From: Malaciobacter pacificus
GTDB lineage: Bacteria > Campylobacterota > Campylobacteria > Campylobacterales > Arcobacteraceae
NCBI RefSeq assembly: GCF_004214795.1
Contig: NZ_CP035928.1
Location: 558,001 to 622,000, forward strand
DNA length: 64,000 nucleotides
Direction: 5' to 3'
Shown here: one piece after another, positions 52,342 to 61,800 of the stretch
Numbering within the stretch: the first letter of the stretch is position 1
How the letters are laid out: every line of letters begins with the position of its first letter
Position numbers and translations under genes: made by a program
The notes under the pieces: generated by a model
Databases searched by the model: none
The model's input: the letters and a program-made list of their open reading frames with translations, nothing else
Told to the model about the DNA's origin: nothing

Positions 52342-55300
52342 ATGAAAAACTTATCAATAAAATTAAAACTAATTCTCTTGTTTATTTTAATTAAAATATT
52401 ACCTTTAATTCTAATCTTAACTATAGTTTACATAGGAATTACAAAACTTCAAACATATATTGAAGAGAGTACAAAATATCAGTTTAATACAAACAAAGAA
52501 ATTATTTTAAAAACAGCAGATGCATCAATTGAAGATAGTATCAAAAATTTAGATGAAAAATCAAAAGTATCACTAGAGAGGATCTCTTATGAAATAGCAA
52601 ATAAAGTTGCAGATTTTTTATATGAAAGGGACAGAGATATACTATTTTTATCAAAAATAGATTTAAATGAGAAAATATTAAAAGAGTTTTTTGAAAGTAA
52701 AAATAGAGATATTTTAATTCATAATCAATATATGTATAATGATAAAAGCTCTTCTTGGATAAATAGTTTTGACATACAAAAAGAGGAGCGAAAAAATAAA
52801 ATCTTAGTTTTAAAAGATAATCAAGAGGAGTTTAATTATACAGACCCATTTATTTTTTCAAAGAAAAGTATTCCAATTTATAAAGAGGTAACTTTTTTTG
52901 ATTTAGTTGGTATGGAAAAATATAAAATATCAAATATAAATAAAGAACTTTTAGATATTTCAAATAGAAAAAATACATATATAAACTCTGAAAACTATTT
53001 TAATAGAATTTCTAAACTCAAAAAAGGTGAAATCTACGTTTCAGAAGTTATTGGAGAGTATGTTAGCTCTAAAGTAATTGGAACTTTTACGAAAGAAAAA
53101 GCAAAAAAAGCAAATATAGAATTTAAACCTGAAGATCATGCATATGCAGGAAAAGAAAATCCACTAGGTAAAAAATTTGAAGGTATTGTTAGATTTGTTA
53201 CTCCTGTTTTCAAAGATAATATAAAAGTTGGATATGTCTCTTTAGCACTAGACCATGAACACATTATGCAGTTTACTGATACTTCAAATCCTACTAGTAA
53301 AGATGCATTACAAGATATTTCAGATGCAAGTTTAGGTAATTATGCTTTTATGTGGGATAGTGTTGGAAGAAGTATCTCTCACCCAAGAGACTATTTTATT
53401 TCTGGATTTAACTCAAAAACTGGAAAAAGAGAGATGCCATGGCTTAGTAAAGATGTAGCTGATAAATTCTATGCTTCAAATTTAGAGATAAATGAATTTT
53501 TGAAGAGTTATCCAACTTTTGAAAATCAAACATTAAAGAAAAAACCAAATATAAAACAGCTTAAAGATGATGGTAATATTGGTTTAGATTGTAGATATTT
53601 AAATTTTGCTCCTCAATGTGAAGGGTGGATGCAATTAACAGAAAATGGAGGTTATGGTTCTTTTGTAATCTTTTGGAGTGGAGTTTGGAAACTTGTAACA
53701 GCTGCTGCTATTCCATATTATACTGGGGATTATGCTAACAGTAAAAGAGGTTTTGGATTTGTTACAATTGGAGCTAATGTAGATGAATTTCATATGGCTG
53801 CAAATAATACAAAAAGAAAAGTACAAGAGGTTTTAGAAGAGCAAACAGCTTTAATGAAAGAGAATATAGAAATAAATTCAAAGGAAGTAGAAGATTTTAT
53901 TGAATTAATTAAAAATGAACTTTTTATAGTAACATTTATCATGATAATATTAGTAATATTTATAGCTATATTAATGTCAAATTTCATAAGTAGTAAAATT
54001 AAAAATCTATTAAAAGGTACACATAAATTTTCAAATAATGAGTTTGATTATAAAATAAAAGTAAATAGTAATGATGAAATTGGTGAACTTGAAAACTCTT
54101 TTAATTTAATGGCAAAGAAAATTAATCAAAGAACTGATGAATTAAATGAAGCATTGAAAGAAGCAAAAGATGCAAATGAAGCAAAATCAATTTTTCTTGC
54201 TAATATGTCCCATGAAATAAGAACACCACTTAATGCTATTATTGGTTTTTCAAAAGTTTTAGTTAATAATAAAAATCTAGATGAAAAAACTATTAAACAA
54301 GTAAGTTTAATTGAATCAAGTGCCCATGGTTTGCTTTCTATTATTAATGATATTTTAGATATTTCAAAAATAAAAAGTGGGAATTTTAATATATCAAAAG
54401 AGAAAGTTAATCTTTTTAAGTTGAATGAAGAGTTAGTTGAACTATTTTCAAGTAGGGCTTTAGAAAAAAACATTAGGCTCTTTTTCTATATGGATAATAA
54501 TATTCCTTCATGTGTTTATTGTGATGATATAAGAATAAAACAAGTAATCTCAAATATTTTAAGTAATGCTATTAAATTTACTCAGGATTATGGAAATATT
54601 AAATTTAATGTAGAGTTACTTAAAAAAGATGAATTATCTCAAAAAGTTTCTCTTAGATTTGAAATAGAAGACACAGGAATCGGAATTCCAGAAAGTAAGT
54701 TAAAAAATATCTTTGAGGCATTTATTCAAGCGGATAATGAAGCAACTAAAAACTATCAAGGAACAGGCTTAGGTTTATCAATTAGTTCTCATATAGTTAA
54801 TCTATTTGAATCAAAACTTGAAGTTAATAGTGTAGTAGGAGAGGGAACTAAATTTTGGTTTGATTTAAATTTAGATTTTTGTACTAGTAGTGATACATTA
54901 CAAGAATTAAAAAATGATAATATAAAAAAAGAGACTATTATTGTAAGTGAAAATAATAGTTTTAATGGAAAACTTTTAATAGCAGAAGATAATTTAGCTA
55001 ACCAAGAATTAATCAAAGCAATTTTAGAAAATATGGAAATAGAGTTTACTATAGTAAACAATGGTCTTGAAGCATTAGAAACATACAAACAAAATAGCTA
55101 TGATTTAATTTTTATGGATATAAATATGCCTATTATGGATGGGGTTGAGTCTTTTAATAAAATTAGAGAGTATGAATCTAGTATAAATAAAAAACAAACT
55201 CCTATTTGTGCCCTAACAGCAAATGCAATAAAAGGAGACAGAGAAAAATTCTTAGAGTTAGGGATGAATGATTATTTAAGCAAACCTATAAATACAAAAG

Positions 55301-55665
55301 AGTTATTAAGAGTTTTAAATAAGTATTTAGTTTTTACTAAGATTGAAAAAGAGGTTGTTAATAATAAAATAGAAGTGCAGAAGGTTTGTAAAACTTTGAG
55401 TGTAAGTGAAAAAATTGCTATTAAGATAATAGAAAAATTTGAAAAAGATATTAAAAAAGATATTTTTGAATTAGAGAAATTTATTGAATCTAATGATGAA
55501 GTAAATATTAAAGAAAAAGCTCATTATATAAAAAATTCTTGTTTAAATGTTGCATTAGATGATATTTGTAATTTCTTGCAAGAGTTAGAATCTGAAAAAA
55601 CAACAACTAGTGAAAAACAGAGTTTATTTAAGAATATTAAAGAGAAATTATCAAATTATTTATAG
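52342..55665 (+). CDS. Hybrid sensor histidine kinase with Cache-type sensor, receiver and Hpt domains
   Basis: 1107 aa. A transmembrane helix (about 8-28), a large periplasmic sensor of the double-Cache/PDC kind (about 30-525, with GKKFEGIVRFVTPVF and a cysteine pair CRYLNFAPQC), a second helix (about 528-550) and HAMP. The histidine kinase H624 lies in MSHEIRTPLN, then the ATPase N box and GTGLGLS. A receiver domain has Asp926, and an Hpt domain at the end has His1061 (KAHYIKNSC). A complete phosphorelay in one chain. The signal is unknown. It lies 14 bp before the H-NOX gene. Confidence 0.93.
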   Translation: MKNLSIKLKLILLFILIKILPLILILTIVYIGITKLQTYIEESTKYQFNTNKEIILKTADASIEDSIKNLDEKSKVSLERISYEIANKVADFLYERDRDILFLSKIDLNEKILKEFFESKNRDILIHNQYMYNDKSSSWINSFDIQKEERKNKILVLKDNQEEFNYTDPFIFSKKSIPIYKEVTFFDLVGMEKYKISNINKELLDISNRKNTYINSENYFNRISKLKKGEIYVSEVIGEYVSSKVIGTFTKEKAKKANIEFKPEDHAYAGKENPLGKKFEGIVRFVTPVFKDNIKVGYVSLALDHEHIMQFTDTSNPTSKDALQDISDASLGNYAFMWDSVGRSISHPRDYFISGFNSKTGKREMPWLSKDVADKFYASNLEINEFLKSYPTFENQTLKKKPNIKQLKDDGNIGLDCRYLNFAPQCEGWMQLTENGGYGSFVIFWSGVWKLVTAAAIPYYTGDYANSKRGFGFVTIGANVDEFHMAANNTKRKVQEVLEEQTALMKENIEINSKEVEDFIELIKNELFIVTFIMIILVIFIAILMSNFISSKIKNLLKGTHKFSNNEFDYKIKVNSNDEIGELENSFNLMAKKINQRTDELNEALKEAKDANEAKSIFLANMSHEIRTPLNAIIGFSKVLVNNKNLDEKTIKQVSLIESSAHGLLSIINDILDISKIKSGNFNISKEKVNLFKLNEELVELFSSRALEKNIRLFFYMDNNIPSCVYCDDIRIKQVISNILSNAIKFTQDYGNIKFNVELLKKDELSQKVSLRFEIEDTGIGIPESKLKNIFEAFIQADNEATKNYQGTGLGLSISSHIVNLFESKLEVNSVVGEGTKFWFDLNLDFCTSSDTLQELKNDNIKKETIIVSENNSFNGKLLIAEDNLANQELIKAILENMEIEFTIVNNGLEALETYKQNSYDLIFMDINMPIMDGVESFNKIREYESSINKKQTPICALTANAIKGDREKFLELGMNDYLSKPINTKELLRVLNKYLVFTKIEKEVVNNKIEVQKVCKTLSVSEKIAIKIIEKFEKDIKKDIFELEKFIESNDEVNIKEKAHYIKNSCLNVALDDICNFLQELESEKTTTSEKQSLFKNIKEKLSNYL

Positions 55666-55679
55666 ATAGGAGATAGAGT

Positions 55680-56219
55680 ATGAAAGGTATAGTTTTTACA
55701 GAATTAATTGAGTTTGTTGAGGATGCTTTAGGTTTTGACGTAGCTGATAAGATGATAGAAAAAGCAAAGTTAGAAAATGATGGAGCCTTTACTCAAGGTG
55801 GTAATTATCCTTTTTCTCAAATGTTAAAATTGCTAGGGGCTTTATCTGAGATTACAGCTAAAAAGCCAAATGAGTTACTTTTTATTTTTGGAAAACATTT
55901 ATTTAGTGTTTTAGTAAAACTTTATAATAAAGATATACAAAAAGTTGGAGGAGCTTTAGAGTTTATTGATAGTGTAGAACAATTAGTTCATGTGGAAGTA
56001 AAAAAGCTTTATCCCGATGTTGATTTACCTACTTTCCAAACAGTTTCTAAAGATGAGAATAGTATGGTATTAGTATATAAATCAGAAAAAAGGTTAGAAT
56101 CTTTTGCCCATGGTTTGATGATAGCTTGTGGAGAATATTTCAATGAAAATTTAGATATAAGTTATAAAACAATTAGTCAAGAGCCTTATGAGGTTCAATT
56201 TAATATAAAGAAAAGTTAA
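55680..56219 (+). CDS. H-NOX haem sensor (NO-binding)
   Basis: 179 aa, the usual length. Proximal haem ligand His104 in QLVHVEVKKLYPDVDLP, and the conserved proline after it. The haem-propionate motif usually YxSxR reads YKSEKR (133-138): the arginine is shifted by one or replaced by lysine. H-NOX proteins bind NO (or O2 in some anaerobes) and control a partner kinase. It lies between two hybrid kinases, and the downstream soluble kinase is 4 bp away, so it is the likely partner. GGAG is before the start. Confidence 0.93.
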   Translation: MKGIVFTELIEFVEDALGFDVADKMIEKAKLENDGAFTQGGNYPFSQMLKLLGALSEITAKKPNELLFIFGKHLFSVLVKLYNKDIQKVGGALEFIDSVEQLVHVEVKKLYPDVDLPTFQTVSKDENSMVLVYKSEKRLESFAHGLMIACGEYFNENLDISYKTISQEPYEVQFNIKKS

Positions 56220-56223
56220 AAAG

Positions 56224-57546
56224 ATGGAAGAGAAAAATCCTTGGCAGGCTCGTTTTGAAAGAGAAAGAAAAGCTAGAAAAGAGAGTGAGAGACTTCTTGA
56301 AGAAAAAAGTTTAGAACTTTGGAAAATAAATCAAGACCTTGAAGCTTTAGTTGAGAAAAGAACTAAGTCTTTGCAAAAAGCTTTAGAAAAAGCTAAAAAA
56401 GCAGATAAAGTTAAATCAGACTTTTTAGCTAATATGTCTCATGAAATAAGAACACCTTTAAATTCTATTATAGGTTTTTCTCAATTTTTAGTAAATGATA
56501 AAACTATAGGTGATAAAAATATTAAAAGTGCATCAATTATCGAATCAAGTGCAAATTCATTATTAACAATAATTAATGATATACTTGATTTTTCTAAAAT
56601 TGAAAGTGGAAACTTTGATATATCAATGTCACAAACTAATATAAATGAAGTTTGTAATGAAGTAGTTGATTTATTATCAAATAAAATTGAGAAAAAACAA
56701 CTGAAGTTTGATTATAAATATGATAGTAAAATTCCAAAATATATATTAACAGATGGTTTAAGATTAAAACAAGTTTTACTAAATCTTTTAAGCAATGCTA
56801 TAAAATTTACCCCAGAATCAAAAAACATTAGTTTTTTTGTTAATTTAGTAGATGAAGACTCTTCAAAGGTTTCAATAGAGTTTGAAGTTAGTGATACTGG
56901 AATTGGTATACCAAATGATAAATTACAAACAATTTTTAATCCTTTTATACAACTTGAAAATATTGAAAATAAACATCATACAGGTACAGGTTTAGGTCTA
57001 AGTATTTGTAGAAATATCTTAGAAAAATTAGATTCAGAATTTCAAATTAAAAGTAAGATTAATCATGGAACTACTTTTAAATTCATTTTGAATGTAGAAG
57101 TTTGCCAGAGTGATAAAGTAGAAATAAAAGAAAAGGAGCAAAAAATTAAAACTGATGAACAGATTATAAAAGGTAAAATCTTAATAGCTGAGGATAATAG
57201 TGCAAATCAACAATTAATTGATATTGTGTTTGAAGAACTAGGAGTTGATTATAAACTTGCTATAAATGGCCAAGATGTAATTGATATTTATAAAAAATAT
57301 CATGAAGATTTTGACTTAATTTTAATGGATATAAATATGCCAATAATGAATGGAATTGAGGCTTTTTATGAGATTAGAGAATATGAAGAGAATCAAAGCT
57401 TAAATCCTATTCCAGTAGTTGCTTTAACTGCTAATGCAATAAAAGGAGATAGGGAAAAGTTCATTTCCTTGGGAATGAATGATTATTTAAGTAAGCCAAT
57501 TAATCTAGATGAATTAGAAAAACTACTACAAAAATATACAAAATAA
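56224..57546 (+). CDS. hnoK: Soluble hybrid histidine kinase, probable H-NOX partner
   Basis: 440 aa, no membrane helix. An N-terminal coiled coil (about 10-65) precedes the H-box with His73 (MSHEIRTPLN), the ATP-binding domain (NAIKFTPES, DTGIGIP, GTGLGLS) and a C-terminal receiver with Asp369 (LILMDINMP). Having no sensor of its own, it should take its input from the H-NOX protein encoded 4 bp upstream; this is the HnoK-type arrangement. The output regulator is not in the window. The symbol is given by context. Confidence 0.85.
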   Translation: MEEKNPWQARFERERKARKESERLLEEKSLELWKINQDLEALVEKRTKSLQKALEKAKKADKVKSDFLANMSHEIRTPLNSIIGFSQFLVNDKTIGDKNIKSASIIESSANSLLTIINDILDFSKIESGNFDISMSQTNINEVCNEVVDLLSNKIEKKQLKFDYKYDSKIPKYILTDGLRLKQVLLNLLSNAIKFTPESKNISFFVNLVDEDSSKVSIEFEVSDTGIGIPNDKLQTIFNPFIQLENIENKHHTGTGLGLSICRNILEKLDSEFQIKSKINHGTTFKFILNVEVCQSDKVEIKEKEQKIKTDEQIIKGKILIAEDNSANQQLIDIVFEELGVDYKLAINGQDVIDIYKKYHEDFDLILMDINMPIMNGIEAFYEIREYEENQSLNPIPVVALTANAIKGDREKFISLGMNDYLSKPINLDELEKLLQKYTK

Positions 57547-57603
57547 AATATTTCAATATGTAATAATATTGTAATTTGAGATAAAATAGTGTAAAATAGC
57601 TTT

Positions 57604-58881
57604 ATGTTTTTGCACTTAGATTTAGATTGCTTTTTTGTTTCTGCTCATAGAACCTTAGATGATAGTTTGTTTCATATTCCAGTTGCTGTTGGAGGACGAA
57701 GTAATCTTAATATATTTTCTTCTAAAAAAGAGGTTAGAAAAATATCTTCTAATAGTGGAGCTTTTGTAAGTACTATTCTTACAAATGAGGGTATGAAAAG
57801 CTTCAAAGATTACTTTGTTGATGAGAATGGAAAAATCAGAGGTATTGTAACTACATCTTCTTATGAGGCAAGAGCATATGGAGTTAAAACAGCAATGAGC
57901 GTAAATGAGGCATTAAAATTATGTCCTCATTTAAAAATGTTAGCACCAAACTATCCTTTATACCATGACTTATCAAATAAATTAAAAGAATTACTAATAA
58001 AAGAAATACCACTTGTAGAACAGTTTTCAATCGATGAATTTTTTGGAGATGTTACTGGATATATTGATGAGGATGAGATTGTAGAGTTTGCTTATAAGCT
58101 AAAGAGAAAAATACAAAAAGAGTTAAAACTGCCTGTTTCAATAGGAATAGCTAATACAAAGTATCTTTCCAAACTTATCACAGAATATGCAAAACCAGAT
58201 GGTGTTAAGTATGTGAGTCGTGACCATATTGCAAATTTTATAAAAAATATCCCAATTGAAGAGTTCCCTGGTATTGGAAAAGGTTTTCAATCAAGATTAA
58301 AAGGATATGGAATACGAACACTTGGTGATGTGAAAAATAATCAAAAGCTTTTTTATTCATGGAAAAAACCAGGTATTGATTTATATAACCGTATTTGTGG
58401 AATAAGGGATAATAAGCTTACTACTTTTAGAGAAAAAAAATCTATAGGAATAGGGCGAACCTTTGATGTATTATATGATAGAGAAGAGTTAAGAAGAAGG
58501 GTAATTATTCTTTCTAGGTATCTTTGTTTTTTAGTTAAAAAAGCAAATGTAAATCCACTAAGTTATCATATAAAGATAAAATATGAATCAAGAATAAAAT
58601 CAAAAAATTATATAAATGTAAATACAATTTTTAATGAACTTGATTTTAAAAAACATATGGCAAAGCTTTTTGAAGAAAATGATAACCATCCAAGTCATGG
58701 AGTAGTTCAGCTTATGATTAGTGTTACCAATTTTGCAAAAATAAATGAATATACCTATAATCTCTTTGAATATGAAGATAATCTAAAAAAAAGAGAGTTA
58801 ACAAATCAGCTTCAAAAAGTTAGGGCAAAATATGGGGTAGATGTGATAAAGTCATTGAGTGAAATTAAAAATGATGATTAG
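57604..58881 (+). CDS. dinB: Y-family DNA polymerase (DinB/Pol IV type)
   Basis: 425 aa. The catalytic start is LDLDCFFVSAH, SIDEFFGDV carries the second acidic pair, and PVSIGIANTKYLSKL and GIGKGFQSRL (helix-hairpin-helix) follow. It performs translesion synthesis. Between VAVGG (about 27-31) and TSSYEARAYGV (84 on) there is an insertion of about 45 residues in the fingers not present in standard Pol IV. A strong ribosome-binding site is not seen. No lexA-type box was recognised. Confidence 0.92.
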   Translation: MFLHLDLDCFFVSAHRTLDDSLFHIPVAVGGRSNLNIFSSKKEVRKISSNSGAFVSTILTNEGMKSFKDYFVDENGKIRGIVTTSSYEARAYGVKTAMSVNEALKLCPHLKMLAPNYPLYHDLSNKLKELLIKEIPLVEQFSIDEFFGDVTGYIDEDEIVEFAYKLKRKIQKELKLPVSIGIANTKYLSKLITEYAKPDGVKYVSRDHIANFIKNIPIEEFPGIGKGFQSRLKGYGIRTLGDVKNNQKLFYSWKKPGIDLYNRICGIRDNKLTTFREKKSIGIGRTFDVLYDREELRRRVIILSRYLCFLVKKANVNPLSYHIKIKYESRIKSKNYINVNTIFNELDFKKHMAKLFEENDNHPSHGVVQLMISVTNFAKINEYTYNLFEYEDNLKKRELTNQLQKVRAKYGVDVIKSLSEIKNDD

Positions 58882-59168
58882 AATTTAGTTTTATTAATAA
58901 ATAGTTTTTTTTAGTTATTATTGCACAAAGAAAAAGCCTTTTTATAAAGGATAACTTAAAGAGGAAGTAGTTTTAAAAATAGACAATAATTTATTAACAA
59001 TATATTTTAAAAGAACATAGCAAGTATTTTTACTTGCTAATGTTTGATTTTTGAAGTACTTGTTTTTTGCAATTATCTAGAATTTTGCAGAAGTATTTCC
59101 ATAATCAAACAAATATGTTTGGTTAACAATTTAGTATGAAGATAGCTTTATTGTATTGCTATCATAAT
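58882..59168. other. Non-coding region between dinB and the IS110 end
   Basis: A/T-rich, no gene. Hairpins: 59019-59038 (8-bp perfect stem AGCAAGTA/TACTTGCT, loop TTTT), CAAAC/GTTTG at 59106-59121, and GATAGC/GCTATC at 59141-59163. Some may belong to the IS right end or end dinB transcription; the element boundary cannot be placed exactly. Confidence 0.4.
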
Positions 59169-59217
59169 GATTTAAGTACTAACTTGTGATCTTTTACAAT
59201 TTACTGTTTATGACTTT
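59169..59217 (+). repeat. IS110 terminal inverted repeat, transposase 3' side
   Basis: Matches the reverse complement of 60643-60691 at 41 of 49 positions. It covers the last codons and stop of the transposase gene. Confidence 0.75.
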
Positions 59218-60437
59218 GCAAATACACGAGCAGGATCATAAGGTGTGTTATACTTAAATATAGAGTAGATAATTGTTGCAAGTTTCCTTGAAACAGCGAT
59301 TAGTCCCTCTTGTTTAGATTTGCCTTGTGACCTTTTGGTATCATAGTATTGCTTGAGTTCTTTGTTGTGTATCATACAACTAACACTTGCTAAATATAAT
59401 GCATGCTTAGCTAAAGAAGAACCTCTTTTAGAAAGCTTTCCAGTTGATTTAGAATTACCAGAACTATTTTCTGTAGGAAATAATCCTAAATAACCAATAA
59501 ATTTAGTAGGTTTAGAGAATCTTGATAAGTCACCACATTCACTAATAATTGCAGCAATAGTTTTAGAAGAAACTCCAGGAATTGTTTTTAAGTTCTCAAT
59601 TAAAGAGTTAGTTGGAACATCTTCTTCTTTACTAATACCTTGTTTGTCTAAAAGAGCTAGTATCTCATCTTCTAAGATGGATAACTCTTCTTGGTACATT
59701 TTAAGTAATCTAATAGAGCTTTTAATTGCAATAGCTCTTGCATCTTTGGCTTTACCAGAATATATTGAAGATTTAGCTAGTTCTAAAACCTTTAAAGCTT
59801 TTTCATTATTAAAATTATTACCTTGAATATGACGAAATATCTTCATAATTCTGTCAACACTACTGTGTTTATAGTGGTGAGATGTTGGATACTTATCTAA
59901 AAGAGCTAAACCACAGATACTAAAAATATCTAAAAAGTTTTCAAGCTCTGGAAAGGTAACAGTTACTTGAGTTAAAATTCTCTTTTTAACCTCTTTCATA
60001 TCAGATTGAATAGAAGCTCTATTTCTATAAAGAGTTCGTAAAGATTGATATTCATCATCTGTAACATAACCTGAACTAAACTTGCCATCTTTTAAAAATA
60101 AAGCTATGATCCAAGAATCTATATTATCATTTTTAACTTTTTTCATTGTGTGTTGTTCTCTATATCTTGTTGTCTGAAATGGATTTAATAGTTTAACATT
60201 AAACCCATGAGAGTTTAAAAATTCCCAAAGGTTTTCACCATAGATTCCAGTTGCTTCAAGACCAATAATAAAATCATTTGTATTTAATGATAGTTTTTCA
60301 AGTTTAGTAATAAACTTTTTAAATCCATTAATACAGTTTGTGATCCTTAAGGGCTTTGTAGTAACTTTTACTTCATCTTCATCAATGATAGTAACAACAT
60401 GAAAGTTTTTAGCAATATCAATTCCAACATAATACAT
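59208..60437 (-). CDS. IS110-family transposase
   Basis: 409 aa, DEDD type. The N-terminal RuvC-like domain: YVGIDIAKNFHVV (first Asp), GLEATGIYGENLW (Glu) and NDNIDSWIIALF (Asp residues). A long coiled helix connects to the C-terminal Tnp20 domain: LKTIPGVSSKTIAAIISE, FIGYLGLFPTENSSG and KLSKRGSSLAKHALY with the catalytic serine region. Length normal, no frameshift, so probably functional. Established knowledge: these recombinases use an element-encoded bridge (seeker) RNA to choose target and donor. AGCGAGGTATAAATT precedes the ATG. Confidence 0.93.
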   Translation of the reverse strand: MYYVGIDIAKNFHVVTIIDEDEVKVTTKPLRITNCINGFKKFITKLEKLSLNTNDFIIGLEATGIYGENLWEFLNSHGFNVKLLNPFQTTRYREQHTMKKVKNDNIDSWIIALFLKDGKFSSGYVTDDEYQSLRTLYRNRASIQSDMKEVKKRILTQVTVTFPELENFLDIFSICGLALLDKYPTSHHYKHSSVDRIMKIFRHIQGNNFNNEKALKVLELAKSSIYSGKAKDARAIAIKSSIRLLKMYQEELSILEDEILALLDKQGISKEEDVPTNSLIENLKTIPGVSSKTIAAIISECGDLSRFSKPTKFIGYLGLFPTENSSGNSKSTGKLSKRGSSLAKHALYLASVSCMIHNKELKQYYDTKRSQGKSKQEGLIAVSRKLATIIYSIFKYNTPYDPARVFAKS

Positions 60438-60443
60438 AATTTA

Positions 60444-60642
60444 TACCTCGCTTATAATAATCTTTAGTTGCCTAGCCTAAGCTAGATTCACAGCCTCGTT
60501 AATCTATATGTAGTAGATGCTATACAGCTATCTCTACAGCTTTTAATAAATGATTAACAACTAAAGATATCAACAGGCTTAAATATTGTAGTTTGTTAGA
60601 TAAATCTTCCATTGCTACAAGGAGAAAAATGTTGTTATATCT
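60444..60642 (-). ncRNA. Candidate bridge RNA of the IS110 element
   Basis: Non-coding stretch upstream of the transposase on the reverse strand. An 11-bp perfect inverted repeat (60460-60470 with 60558-60568) encloses about 87 nt holding smaller stems: CTAGCctaaGCTAG at 60472-60485, and GTAGATGC/GCATCTAC-like pairs near 60510-60535. Structured RNA between the left end and the transposase start is where IS110-group bridge RNAs are found. No direct evidence of transcription. Confidence 0.5.
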
Positions 60643-60691
60643 AAAGTCATAGACTGTAAAAAGTAAAAGATTTGAAGTTAGTACTTCAATC
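60643..60691 (-). repeat. IS110 terminal inverted repeat, transposase 5' side
   Basis: Partner of 59169-59217 (41 of 49). It lies 69 bp before the pldA start. Confidence 0.75.
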
Positions 60692-60760
60692 TTAGAAGAA
60701 TATATTTTTTAGCTAAAAATCTAAGTTATATATTCTTAATTTATTATACGAGGAGTTTAA

Positions 60761-61741
60761 ATGAAAAAGTTTTCTATTTTACTATTTATTGTTTTTTCAC
60801 TTAATGCACAAGAGTTTGATAAACTTTATAAAGAAGCTGAAAAATTAGAACTTCAAGGAAAATATAAAGAAGCAAATAAAATTTACAAAGAGATTATAAA
60901 AAAAGAGAAAACTATAAATAGTATTTATATAGATGAAGATAAAAAAAGTGAAATAACAGCTATGAAAGATACAATAGATGAGGTAGATGATAAAGAAACA
61001 AATGAAACTATCGCTCAAATTATAGCTTCAAAATTTGATATTTATCCCCACCATGAAAACTATTTTTTCCCAATTTCTTATGATACAAATAAAAGATCAG
61101 ATGGTAGAGATAGTTTAGAAACTAAATTTCAATTAAGTATTAAAAAGCCAATAATCCATGATTTTTTTGGTTTTGATGAAACTATAAATTTTGGTTACAC
61201 TCAAACTTCATGGTGGCAATTATATAAAGATTCTTCTCCTTTTAGGGAAACAAATTATAAGCCAGAAATATTTGTAACAATACCTTATGGGAAGAAAGAT
61301 AAGACATCATTAAAAGCATTTACTTTTGGTTTTTTACATGAATCAAATGGACAAGCAGAACCAAAGTCTAGGTCATGGAATAGAATATATTTAGAGAGTT
61401 ATTTCCAAGTTGGAAATCTATTTGCAGTTCCAAGAGTATGGTATAGAATACCAGAAGAGGAAAAAGATGATGATAATCCAGATATTGAAGATTATATGGG
61501 TTATGGAGATTTTACTTTAATTTATCCCTATAAAAAACATACTTTTAAAGCTTTGTTTAGAAATAATCTAAAATTTGATGAAGATAATAAAGGTTTTGTT
61601 CAATTTGATTGGACATTTCCATTTTTCAATTCAAAAAATACATTTGGCTATCTTCAATTATCAAGTGGATATGGGGATAGTTTAATTGATTATGATAAAG
61701 AGATAAATAGAATAAATTTTGGTATCTCTCTTTCTAGATAA
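60761..61741 (+). CDS. pldA: Outer-membrane phospholipase A
   Basis: 326 aa. A signal peptide (ends LNAQ) and a TPR-like helical segment (20-90, KLYKEAEKLELQGKYKEA) come before the beta-barrel. Barrel motifs: YTQTSWWQLYKDSSPFRETN, catalytic HESNGQ (His-Ser), SRSWNRIY and SGYGDSLIDYD with the Ca(2+)-site region. It hydrolyses phospholipids in the outer leaflet under stress. The TPR-like N-terminal extension is not in classic PldA. GAGGAG lies before the start. Confidence 0.92.
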   Translation: MKKFSILLFIVFSLNAQEFDKLYKEAEKLELQGKYKEANKIYKEIIKKEKTINSIYIDEDKKSEITAMKDTIDEVDDKETNETIAQIIASKFDIYPHHENYFFPISYDTNKRSDGRDSLETKFQLSIKKPIIHDFFGFDETINFGYTQTSWWQLYKDSSPFRETNYKPEIFVTIPYGKKDKTSLKAFTFGFLHESNGQAEPKSRSWNRIYLESYFQVGNLFAVPRVWYRIPEEEKDDDNPDIEDYMGYGDFTLIYPYKKHTFKALFRNNLKFDEDNKGFVQFDWTFPFFNSKNTFGYLQLSSGYGDSLIDYDKEINRINFGISLSR

Positions 61742-61800
61742 AAATTATAATATTTCGTTAATTCTCTAATGTTATAATTAAATAAAAAATAGGTTAGCAA

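Larger units (their letters stand above)
59169..60691 (-). mobile_element. IS110-family insertion sequence
   Basis: 1.52 kb bounded by 49-bp imperfect inverted repeats (59169-59217 and 60643-60691, 41 of 49 matching). It has one transposase gene on the reverse strand, with about 200 bp of non-coding DNA on its 5' side, the arrangement of the IS110 left end. No clear target duplication is seen, as expected for this family. The element lies between dinB and pldA and does not obviously break a gene. Confidence 0.75.

Noticed and set aside
54126-54473. Reverse frame of 115 codons in the hybrid kinase
   Set aside because: Antisense to the kinase H-box region; serine/phenylalanine-rich shadow composition.
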